Shown piece after piece: positions 1 through 5,879 of a DNA stretch of 7,157 nt; within the stretch, counting starts at the first letter, position 1, and each line of letters starts with the position of its first letter. The notes beneath the pieces were generated by a model. The model had not been told where the DNA came from. It did not search any database and saw nothing but the letters and a program-made list of their open reading frames with translations. Location of the stretch: contig SYPI01000246.1 of the NCBI GenBank assembly GCA_005804005.1, forward strand, positions 1-7,157. The letters are read 5' to 3'. The position numbers were made by a program, and so were the translations under genes. This stretch comes from Planctomycetia bacterium. GTDB lineage: Bacteria; Planctomycetota; Phycisphaerae; Phycisphaerales; SM1A02.

Positions 1-523
1 CCGGCAGAGTTAGATCGCGGGTGTCCAGCCACGGCGTTGGCGACTCTGGTTCCCGCAACTGCGCCGACAACTTGCCTCGGTTGCAGACGAACAGGAAGGA
101 GTTCACTCCGCGCTTCAGCGACACCGGCACACTGATCGCGCCGGTTGAATAAATGTCGCCCACCCGGGGCGTGCCGTTCACAAGAATGCAGGTGGCGCCC
201 TGCGCGTCGAGCATGGCCACGCCCTCAGCGGGCGAACAGAATGTCGCCCAGGCGTAGCCACCATCAAGCGCCGGATCAGCGACCGATCCATCGGGGTCTA
301 CGACAACCGCGGCCCAAGGTGGGCCCTTCTCCCACGCCGGCTCTCCCGCCACAGGGTTGAGCGTCTCGCCACGCACCAAGCGCCCCTGAAGTGGATCGAC
401 TGTGATTGGCGTTCGCTGGCGAGTCGCCTTCATCGGGCAGACCAGAAACGAGTCAAAGTGGTGCAGTGGGGCCGGGGCCTGGGCGATGTTCATCACCACA
501 GTTGCCAGGAGCGCCACACGCAT
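1..523 (-). CDS. Secreted protein, N-terminal part only; possibly the N-terminal domain of a prolyl-oligopeptidase-like hydrolase
   Basis: This minus-strand frame is open from an ATG at 523 to the left edge, giving 174 residues with no stop. Residues 1-16 (MRVALLATVVMNIAQA) look like a short export signal with an AxA-type cleavage site, so the product probably acts outside the cytoplasm. Residues 70-150 look like a beta-rich module: a DPDGS segment, a 'GYAWATF' strand, VNGTPRVGDIY (115-125), then an alternating strand ending in FLFVCNRGKLSAQL (143-156). A 'VNG-xPR-xGD-Y ... NxFLF-xxxRGxL' pattern is something I associate with the N-terminal carbohydrate-binding-like region of large planctomycete alpha/beta hydrolases. 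The catalytic part would lie beyond the edge, so the enzyme class is a guess. The gene starts 37 bases after the lipoprotein gene on the same strand. It has no clear Shine-Dalgarno but a TACGCT box six bases before the ATG. A later in-frame ATG (493) would remove most of the signal peptide and is less likely. Confidence 0.75.
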   Translation of the reverse strand, partial: MRVALLATVVMNIAQAPAPLHHFDSFLVCPMKATRQRTPITVDPLQGRLVRGETLNPVAGEPAWEKGPPWAAVVVDPDGSVADPALDGGYAWATFCSPAEGVAMLDAQGATCILVNGTPRVGDIYSTGAISVPVSLKRGVNSFLFVCNRGKLSAQLREPESPTPWLDTRDLTLP

Positions 524-535
524 CGCTCGAGCGTA
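524..535 (-). promoter_or_regulatory. Possible -10 box and palindrome just before the 523 start
   Basis: On the minus strand TACGCT (535-530) fits the TAnnnT form of a -10 element and lies six bases before the ATG, so transcription would begin at or near the start codon. It overlaps a perfect 10-base palindrome, CGCTCGAGCG (524-533), which touches the ATG. No -35 is obvious. The gene may instead simply be read through from the upstream lipoprotein gene. Confidence 0.25.
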
Positions 536-560
536 CCCCCAGGTCGGGCTCCAGACCGAC

Positions 561-1166
561 CTACTGCATGCCCTCGATGCTGGCCTGTTCCAATCGGTAC
601 AGGCCCATCAAGATTCCCCCGATCATGAACGGATCGACTTCCAGTCGGCCGCGCACCTTGCCATATCGAATCTGGTGCTGACCTGTCCAGGCCAATGGCT
701 CTTCCAGCGTCGTTTCCACCGACTCGAAGGCTGTCGGCGGTAGGCCGATGCAGCAACCATCCCAGCGCTTGAGCATCAACAGCACTTCCGAGGTCTGGTC
801 GATCACCAGCGGCGCAGCCAGATATCCGGAAAGTTCCACCCACGAACCATCCAGCAAGTCGATTCGCGCCGGGATGGTCGCCGAGGGATCCTGCGACTTG
901 AATCCCTCTTGCGCCGATTGCATCAGCGGCCAGTTGATCTGGTACGGATCTTCTCTGGTGCCGGTACCGCGGATCTCGAAGCGGCCGTCGAGGCGGACGG
1001 TGCGCGGGTCGACCTGCTCGACCGTTGCGGCTGCCTTGGCTGGGTCGGTGGTTTTCACTGGCGCGGCCACGGGCTGTGGCGGGGGTGTCGGCGGCGGTTC
1101 CACATCACCACCGCAGGCAGCGAGGGCGAGTGCAGCGCAGATCAGCAAGACCACCGCGCAGTTCAC
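561..1166 (-). CDS. Lipoprotein with a DUF3299-like domain
   Basis: The product is a 201-residue protein of unknown function, probably anchored to a membrane by lipid. Residues 3-17 form a hydrophobic signal ending in the lipobox LAAC, with the lipidated cysteine at C18. A proline-rich linker (PPPTPPPQP, about 24-32) follows, and then a folded domain from about residue 57. The segment 108-145 (SWVELSGYLAAPL ... MLKRWDGCCIGLPPT) followed by YGKVRGRLEVDP (168-179) resembles DUF3299, in which a 'GF-VVPL ... GACIH-PPP' pattern occurs; the paired cysteines C138-C139 could bind metal or form disulfides. The start is GTG, and its GTGA overlaps the stop of the EboF-type gene (1163-1165), so translation of the two is probably coupled and they form one operon. 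This link suggests a job in the cell envelope for the same pathway, but no reaction can be named. The lipoprotein call is strong and the family call moderate. Confidence 0.85.
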   Translation of the reverse strand: MNCAVVLLICAALALAACGGDVEPPPTPPPQPVAAPVKTTDPAKAAATVEQVDPRTVRLDGRFEIRGTGTREDPYQINWPLMQSAQEGFKSQDPSATIPARIDLLDGSWVELSGYLAAPLVIDQTSEVLLMLKRWDGCCIGLPPTAFESVETTLEEPLAWTGQHQIRYGKVRGRLEVDPFMIGGILMGLYRLEQASIEGMQ

Positions 1167-2542
1167 TCTGGAAACACCTGCGAGAGGATCGCTGTGCCAA
1201 CCTGCGAAATGGGCACCTCGGTTTCCTCAATGTGCGAATCATCGACCAGCAGAACCGGATCAAGTCCGTGTCCGTTGCGCACCCGGCCGTGCGAGCCGCG
1301 CACCAGCGAGGGGTCGAGCGGGATCACATCCATCAGCGTGCGCAGGCCAAGCTTGCGGCGCAGCAGTTTCCCGGCAATGCGCAGGCCGCTCAGCGCCATC
1401 CGCGGATCGACGAACAGTTCGCACGGGTCGTAGCCCGGTTTGCGATGGATGTCGACAGTGCGGGCGAAGTCCGGCGCGCGGGCGTCGTCGAGCCAGAACG
1501 GATAGGCGAACCAGCGGTCGCTGGCACTGACCAGTACCAGATCGCCCGAGCGCGGGTGGGCGATGCCGACCGCCTCCTGCGCGGCAGAATCCAGCACCTG
1601 CTCGACGCCATCGAGGGCCCCCAGTATTCGCGCGACCTGGGCGACTTGCTCGCGGCGTTGCACATACACATGGGCGATCTGGTGGTCACACACGGCGAAG
1701 GCCGCACCTGCCGCCGGTTCGACCATGTCGCGGCCCAGTTCGTCGCGTACTGCGAGCAGTCCCGCCTCGCGCAGGGCGCGGTTGGGCAGCACCGCGCCTC
1801 GCACCGGGGCAATGCCGTACTCGCTGAGCACCACCACCCGGACGCCGGCGTTGGCGTAGAAATCCAAGAGCGCGCCGATGACTCGATCGAGTGCGCGCAG
1901 GTGCATGACGATGTCCGGATGATTGGGGCCGAGCTTTTGCAGGCAGTAATCCAGATGCGGCAGGTACACCAGTTGAATGGTCGGCTGGTGCTTCCGGGCC
2001 ACCTCAATCGCCGCAGCAGCAATCCACTCGGTTGAAGTGATGTCGGCGCGGGGGCCCCAGAAGTTGAACAAGGGGAAGGGGCCGAGCTTGGACTGCAGCT
2101 CATCGCGCAGCGAGCCGGGCCGGGTGGCGATGTCGGGGATCTTGCGCCCGTCGGCGAGGTAGCACGGTCGCGGCGTGACTTCGAATTCGGCGCTCGAAAA
2201 CATGTTGAACCACCAGAAGCAGTTGGCGCACGTCACGCGCGAATCGCGGGCGCGGGCCAGCTCCCACAACTTGTCACCGTGCATCAGGGCGTTGGACTGG
2301 CGCCAGAAACGCACCTCACCCGCCTCGCGATCCATCCAACCGTTGCCGACGATTCCGTGGCGGGCGGGATTCGCGCCGGTGAGAATCGAGGCTTGCGATG
2401 TACAGGTCACGGCCGGCAGATGCGGGGCAATGGTGCGCATCCCGCCACAGGAACGCGCAAAAGCCCCAAGCCGCGGCAGTCCCGACCCAAACAGGCTGGG
2501 GGAGAGTCCGGCCACATTTAGCACCGCCACGCGCTGGGGCAT
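1163..2542 (-). CDS. eboF: EboF-type alkaline-phosphatase-superfamily protein (nucleotide pyrophosphatase/phosphodiesterase-like)
   Basis: The 459-residue protein has the layout of the alkaline-phosphatase/NPP fold and closely resembles the AP-type protein of ebo clusters. PAVTCTSQASILTG (43-56) matches the NPP nucleophile loop residue for residue in length, placing T46 at the nucleophile. GIVGNGWMDR (63-72), WFNMFSSAEFEVTPRP (111-126), ADGRKIPDI (130-138), YLPHLDY (193-199), VVVLSEYGI (236-244), DIHRKPGYDP (364-373) and RGSHGR (415-420) follow in the family order. Usual metal ligands look changed: N9 sits where the first Asp is expected, Q202 where DxxxH has His, and E241-Y242 where Asp-His is expected. 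Catalysis may therefore be unusual or weak. No signal peptide is seen, so it is probably cytoplasmic. The ATG at 2542 is chosen because the frame's upstream part (to 2662) would overlap the divergent nitroreductase gene and is not family-like. The next gene overlaps its stop by GTGA. Confidence 0.9.
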   Translation of the reverse strand: MPQRVAVLNVAGLSPSLFGSGLPRLGAFARSCGGMRTIAPHLPAVTCTSQASILTGANPARHGIVGNGWMDREAGEVRFWRQSNALMHGDKLWELARARDSRVTCANCFWWFNMFSSAEFEVTPRPCYLADGRKIPDIATRPGSLRDELQSKLGPFPLFNFWGPRADITSTEWIAAAAIEVARKHQPTIQLVYLPHLDYCLQKLGPNHPDIVMHLRALDRVIGALLDFYANAGVRVVVLSEYGIAPVRGAVLPNRALREAGLLAVRDELGRDMVEPAAGAAFAVCDHQIAHVYVQRREQVAQVARILGALDGVEQVLDSAAQEAVGIAHPRSGDLVLVSASDRWFAYPFWLDDARAPDFARTVDIHRKPGYDPCELFVDPRMALSGLRIAGKLLRRKLGLRTLMDVIPLDPSLVRGSHGRVRNGHGLDPVLLVDDSHIEETEVPISQVGTAILSQVFPE

Positions 2543-2589
2543 CTGCGCAGTATGCACAATCCGGCCCGGCGGGGATACGCTTTCGAACC
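2543..2589. promoter_or_regulatory. 47-bp divergent promoter region between the eboF-type and IYD-like genes
   Basis: Both genes must start from this short space unless promoters lie inside the coding regions. Toward eboF (minus strand) a CATACT box (2554-2549) lies six bases before the ATG. Toward the nitroreductase (plus strand) TACGCT (2576-2581) lies eight bases before the GTG. Neither start has a Shine-Dalgarno sequence, so both mRNAs may be leaderless. An 8-base palindrome, CTGCGCAG (2543-2550), abuts the eboF ATG, and TTCGAA (2582-2587) lies before the GTG. The octamer ATACGCTT (2575-2582) also occurs in the other divergent space of the window. No convincing -35 boxes are seen. Confidence 0.4.
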
Positions 2590-3252
2590 GTGAAGTACCG
2601 AGCCCATGAGCCGGGCAAGCCAGCCGAGGCGGCCGCCCGCGACTTTTGCGAGGTGATGTCAACGCGGCGATCGGTGCGCGAGTTCTCCAGCAGACCGGTC
2701 GATCGGGAGGTGATCCACTGGATCATTCGCTCTGCTGGCAGTGCACCCAGCGGCGCCAACAAACAGCCGTGGAGGTTTGTGGCCATCGACGACCCGGCGC
2801 TGAAGCGTGAGATTCGGGGGGCGGCGGAAGCGGAGGAGCGCCTCTTTTACGACCGCCGCGCAGGCGCCGACTGGCTGCGCGATCTCGAGGTGCTCGGGAC
2901 CGGGCCCGACAAGCCGTTCCTTGAGCAAGCGCCGTGGCTGATCGCAGTCTTCAAGCTCATGCGTGCCGATCGCACCGAGCGACAGACCGATCAGGTGTAC
3001 TACGCGAACGAGTCGGTTGGCATCGCCGCCGGGATGCTCATCACCGCCGTGCACCTCGCCGGCCTAGCCTGCCTGACCCATACCCCCAGCCCGATGAAGT
3101 TCCTCAGCGATGTGTTGGCCCGTCCGCCACATGAGAGGCCGTACTTGCTGATCCCGGTCGGATACCCGGCGGATGATTGCACGGTGCCAGAGATCAAGCG
3201 CAAGGCCATCGGCGAGATTCTCACCTTCAATCGCGACCCCGCCCAGGAGTAG
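2590..3252 (+). CDS. Nitroreductase-family flavoprotein, iodotyrosine deiodinase (IYD)-like
   Basis: The 220-residue protein is an FMN-dependent nitroreductase-fold enzyme of the IYD subfamily, whose characterised members remove halogens from halotyrosines reductively. FMN-contact segments are visible: RRS (26-28), APSGANKQPW (52-61), LTHTPSP (162-168) and IKRK (202-205). The three residues that in human IYD hold the zwitterion of the substrate (E157, Y161, K182) align with E83, Y87 and K108, with identical spacing (4 and 21 residues). YYANESVGIAAG (137-148) and LLIPVGYP (186-193) also match the subfamily, and the length fits bacterial IYDs. The GTG at 2590 is chosen because family-like sequence begins there (KYRAHEP...) and earlier codons run into eboF. 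ATG at 2656 (M23) would remove the first helix. It is the only plus-strand gene inside the ebo-type block, divergent from eboF and convergent with eboC. The real substrate is unknown; fold and subfamily are secure. Confidence 0.92.
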   Translation: MKYRAHEPGKPAEAAARDFCEVMSTRRSVREFSSRPVDREVIHWIIRSAGSAPSGANKQPWRFVAIDDPALKREIRGAAEAEERLFYDRRAGADWLRDLEVLGTGPDKPFLEQAPWLIAVFKLMRADRTERQTDQVYYANESVGIAAGMLITAVHLAGLACLTHTPSPMKFLSDVLARPPHERPYLLIPVGYPADDCTVPEIKRKAIGEILTFNRDPAQE

Positions 3253-3253
3253 T

Positions 3254-4717
3254 TCAGCTCCCCGGCAGCACCCGCTGCATGCGCCGGGCCAGCCACCACA
3301 GTGCTAGGCAGATAGCGCTGAATGTGGCTGAGCCAAAGATGGCGCACAGGAAAGCGTCGTAGAGGCAGAAGCCGGCGATCCATGAAGCAATGCCACCGGC
3401 TACCCGGGTCGGGTGCGAACGGACCACCCGCTCGATGCGCAGGGTGTTGCGGGCGAAGAGCAGCGCGGTGCCGGCAGCCATGGCCATTGCCGCACCAAAC
3501 CAGATGAGTTGCTTCGTGGTGGCCGGCCCCGCCCAGACGCCCTCTTGGAACACAGTCAAGGCCCGCGGCTGAAGCATCGGGGCACTGCTGGATGGCCGGA
3601 GCAGGCCGAGACCGGCCGAGCAAAGCACACCGGCAAAGAGCATGGCGCAAACCAGCACCATCACCGTGGTCTGGCGCAGCGGCATGGTGCTGCGGCGGGC
3701 CAGCGCGGGATGCTGCTCGAAATCGTCGCCGCATTCGGGACACTTGGTGGTGGTCTCTGGCGCAACCGGATAGCCGCACTGCGGGCAAACTCGGTGCGGC
3801 TCACCAGGCACATCAGTTTCGTCGCGTGCCCAGACCGAGATGAACACGGTGTACAGGCCGATGGACACCGCAGGCAGGGCAGCCAGAATGGTCAGTTCGC
3901 CGGGGAAGCGCTGGACTCGCGCGCCGATGTCGCCGCCGAGCGCCCAGGCGCCCAGCGCGAATGCGCCAGCGCGGCAGACTCCCAGAAACCAGATTGCGGC
4001 CAGACTGCGTCGGTGAACTAGGTTGTAGAGAACCAGTGCGGCCAGTGTGGAGATGCCCACTTCCAGCACTCCGCGCATGCGGAACGGGCTGACATCCAGA
4101 CGCACGATCTTGGCTGAGGCGATCGAGTCGGCTGAAGTGTTGTCGGATACCAAGACCGTGTCGCCGAGCAGAGGCGCGGCCACCATCCAGACGATGGCCG
4201 CCGCGCCCGCCAACATCCAGCCTACGGCGATTACCTGCACCACAGGCAGTCTGCGAGCCAGCCCCGTGTACCAGAGCCAGATGCCGATCATGGCAGCGAA
4301 GATTGCCGGGGCGGGCAGCGGGCCACCGGCACCTGGCCAGACTCCCACCGCCACCAGGACAGCGAACCACATCCATGCGCCGCGTCTGGTCGCCCGGCCC
4401 GAAGGAATGGCCCTTGCCGGACGCTCGCGCGCATCAATCGAGGCATCCACGGCGGCATTCATCGCCATCCCGGCCAGATACAGCGCCATCGCCATCACCA
4501 GCACAGAGAGGAACGCTGGCCCGATCACCTCAACCCCGCCAGCGGACTCCCCCCCGGCAATTCCCAACGCGCCGAGCATCGGGCGCGATTGCGAGACCAC
4601 CAGCGCCAGCGTGAACCCAGAGAGCACATTGGTTGCCACAGTCGGCAGGTTGCCCAGCCGCAGCACCTCGCCATAAGCGAGTGCCAAAGACCTGACGCGG
4701 GTGAGAAGATCGTGCAT
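3254..4717 (-). CDS. eboC: EboC-type UbiA-like membrane prenyltransferase with inserted zinc ribbon
   Basis: The 487-residue integral membrane protein is related to UbiA prenyltransferases, which attach isoprenoid chains to aromatic acceptors. The diagnostic loop is NAAVDASIDARERPARAIPSG (N87 to G107, written with its key residues N87, D91, D95, R99, P105, S106, G107): the first Asp motif of UbiA is present as NxxxDxxxD, with Ala88 in place of the usual Asp. YNLVHRR (231-237) and the 'LGVCRAGAFALGAW' helix (245-258) resemble the EboC version of the second half. Many hydrophobic segments are seen (about 30-42, 66-86, 115-127, 136-150, 160-182, 220-232, 241-260, 275-296, 350-373, 402-421, 440-478). 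Between two of them sits a four-cysteine zinc ribbon, CPQC (311-314) and CPEC (326-329). At 487 residues it is much longer than ordinary UbiA-like proteins (about 300). It starts 17 bases after the eboE stop, so the two are one operon, and no Shine-Dalgarno is visible. Confidence 0.88.
   Translation of the reverse strand: MHDLLTRVRSLALAYGEVLRLGNLPTVATNVLSGFTLALVVSQSRPMLGALGIAGGESAGGVEVIGPAFLSVLVMAMALYLAGMAMNAAVDASIDARERPARAIPSGRATRRGAWMWFAVLVAVGVWPGAGGPLPAPAIFAAMIGIWLWYTGLARRLPVVQVIAVGWMLAGAAAIVWMVAAPLLGDTVLVSDNTSADSIASAKIVRLDVSPFRMRGVLEVGISTLAALVLYNLVHRRSLAAIWFLGVCRAGAFALGAWALGGDIGARVQRFPGELTILAALPAVSIGLYTVFISVWARDETDVPGEPHRVCPQCGYPVAPETTTKCPECGDDFEQHPALARRSTMPLRQTTVMVLVCAMLFAGVLCSAGLGLLRPSSSAPMLQPRALTVFQEGVWAGPATTKQLIWFGAAMAMAAGTALLFARNTLRIERVVRSHPTRVAGGIASWIAGFCLYDAFLCAIFGSATFSAICLALWWLARRMQRVLPGS
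3261..3288. terminator. GC-rich hairpin at the convergent gene ends
   Basis: Nine bases after the nitroreductase stop, CCCGGCAGC (3261-3269) can pair in two parts with GCTGC (3274-3278) and GCCGGG (3283-3288), around a four-base ACCC loop with a small bulge. No T-run follows on either strand, so it is not a classic intrinsic terminator. It lies inside the last codons of the eboC-type gene and may reflect only GC-rich coding sequence. It is listed because no other termination signal fits between these convergent genes. Confidence 0.25.
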
Positions 4718-4733
4718 CCGTGCGCTGCGGAAT

Positions 4734-5879
4734 CTAGCCGAGTCCGGCGCTGTCGAGCGCCTTGGATGTCCAGATCAATTCGGCGGCGATGGAATCCGAC
4801 AGGCTGCCGCCGCGGTGCTCCATTGGCAAGGCGCCCCAGGCGTAGGTTTCCACTTCGAAGTGTTCGATGCCATCCTCAGGCCGGATGGCCGCGAAACAGT
4901 CGGTGATCTGCCGCTGGGTTGTTCCCAGCACCCCGAGTGCGCCGGCCGACACTGGCACATGGAAGTGAGTTCGCCACACCCCGTGGGCGGTGCTGTCCAG
5001 AGCCGCCTCGAGGTCGGAGAAGAAGTGCACTTCACCAGTGCCGTCGAGAACGCAGGTCTGGTGTAGCCAGCGCGGTTCGTCCAGGGCCCGCAGCAGGCGG
5101 AACCCACGCTCACTACCGTCGCACTCCACTGCTGATGAGACCTGCACCTTGCCCACGCGAATGCCCGCGGCGCGGTAGGTCGCTAGTGCCTCAGCCTGAT
5201 CCTCGAACATGACCGCGCTGTGGCAGATGTCGTGGCAGACCCGAATGTGGCGGCGCAGTCGGTCGCCATCGGTGCCGGGGCGCAGGCAGTTGGCGAAGAA
5301 CCCGGTCACATCGCTGGCGCGCTCGAGCGCGCAACCTGGCTCCGGTTCCAGATCAACATGCACACACACTCCGCGGCGCTGCTCAAGGTCGGCCAGATGC
5401 CGCGCCACTCGTTCCAGATTTGCGGCGGACACGCCCAGCGCCGCACCGCCGCCTTGGGCGAAGAACATTTGTCGCCAGCCCAGAGGCAGTGTGCTGATCG
5501 ATCCTTCGGCGGTGCCATCGCTCAGCAGGTCGATGAGAATGTCGGCCAGTTGCAGGGTGTACTCCACCCGCCGGGCATCGCCCCAATTGGGCTGATAGAC
5601 CAACTCCTTCACCCGCTCCTGATGGAAGTCACCATATGGAAATCCATTGAGCGAGAAGACACTCAGCTCGCGCTCAGCCATCCAATCGCGCAGGCGGCGC
5701 GGGCCGTCTGGCTCGGTGGCCAGAGCGTGCGCGGAGCGGGCCGAGAGCCACAGACCCAGCGGAAGCGGGGCCTGCGGCGAGACCAGCTCGCGCACTCGTA
5801 CCGCGTGGCGCTCCAGCGAAGCCTTGGTCTCCGCCAGCGTTGCCCCGGCGTGAACATTGGTGCAGTAACCGAGGATCAC
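4734..5879 (-). CDS. eboE: EboE, xylose-isomerase-like TIM-barrel metabolite traffic protein
   Basis: The 381-residue protein matches EboE along its length: GYCTNVHAG at the start (4-12), GLWLSARSA (42-50), FSLNGFPYGDFH (75-86), YQPNWGD (95-101), GSISTLPLGW (126-135), HVDLEPEPG (174-182), CHDICH (215-220), GKVQVSSA (243-250), RTHFHVP (303-309) and EVETYAWGALP (342-352). These carry the acidic and histidine residues expected of metal ligands at the C-terminal ends of barrel strands (E178, D217, H220, H306, E342 or E344); the exact set is inferred. Ebo clusters are tied to moving small-molecule intermediates across the inner membrane, but EboE's reaction is not established. The start is GTG at 5879, whose GTGA overlaps the stop of the amidotransferase-like gene; the open frame continues upstream to 6197 but only as the shadow of that gene. 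No signal peptide, so probably cytoplasmic. The stop is followed 17 bases later by eboC. Confidence 0.92.
   Translation of the reverse strand: MILGYCTNVHAGATLAETKASLERHAVRVRELVSPQAPLPLGLWLSARSAHALATEPDGPRRLRDWMAERELSVFSLNGFPYGDFHQERVKELVYQPNWGDARRVEYTLQLADILIDLLSDGTAEGSISTLPLGWRQMFFAQGGGAALGVSAANLERVARHLADLEQRRGVCVHVDLEPEPGCALERASDVTGFFANCLRPGTDGDRLRRHIRVCHDICHSAVMFEDQAEALATYRAAGIRVGKVQVSSAVECDGSERGFRLLRALDEPRWLHQTCVLDGTGEVHFFSDLEAALDSTAHGVWRTHFHVPVSAGALGVLGTTQRQITDCFAAIRPEDGIEHFEVETYAWGALPMEHRGGSLSDSIAAELIWTSKALDSAGLG

Noticed and set aside
748..1530. 260-codon plus-strand open frame
   Set aside because: It covers parts of two recognised minus-strand genes and has low-complexity Ala/Arg/Ser composition with no motif.
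1025..2035. 336-codon plus-strand open frame
   Set aside because: It lies opposite the well-recognised EboF-type gene, has no family resemblance, and is arginine/histidine-rich as expected of an antisense shadow in GC-rich DNA.
2398..2589. Upstream extension of the nitroreductase to an ATG at 2398
   Set aside because: The extra 64 residues lie over the EboF-type coding sequence and lack nitroreductase character; family-like sequence begins at the GTG at 2590.
2543..2662. Upstream extension of the EboF-type gene to 2662
   Set aside because: The extra 40 residues are basic and unlike the family and would overlap the divergent nitroreductase start.
3000..3788. 262-codon minus-strand open frame
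   Set aside because: It is out of frame with eboC and antisense to the nitroreductase, and no domain is seen.
4047..4676. 209-codon plus-strand open frame
   Set aside because: It is antisense to eboC's transmembrane segments; its Ser/Thr/Pro-rich composition is typical of the reverse of membrane-protein codons.
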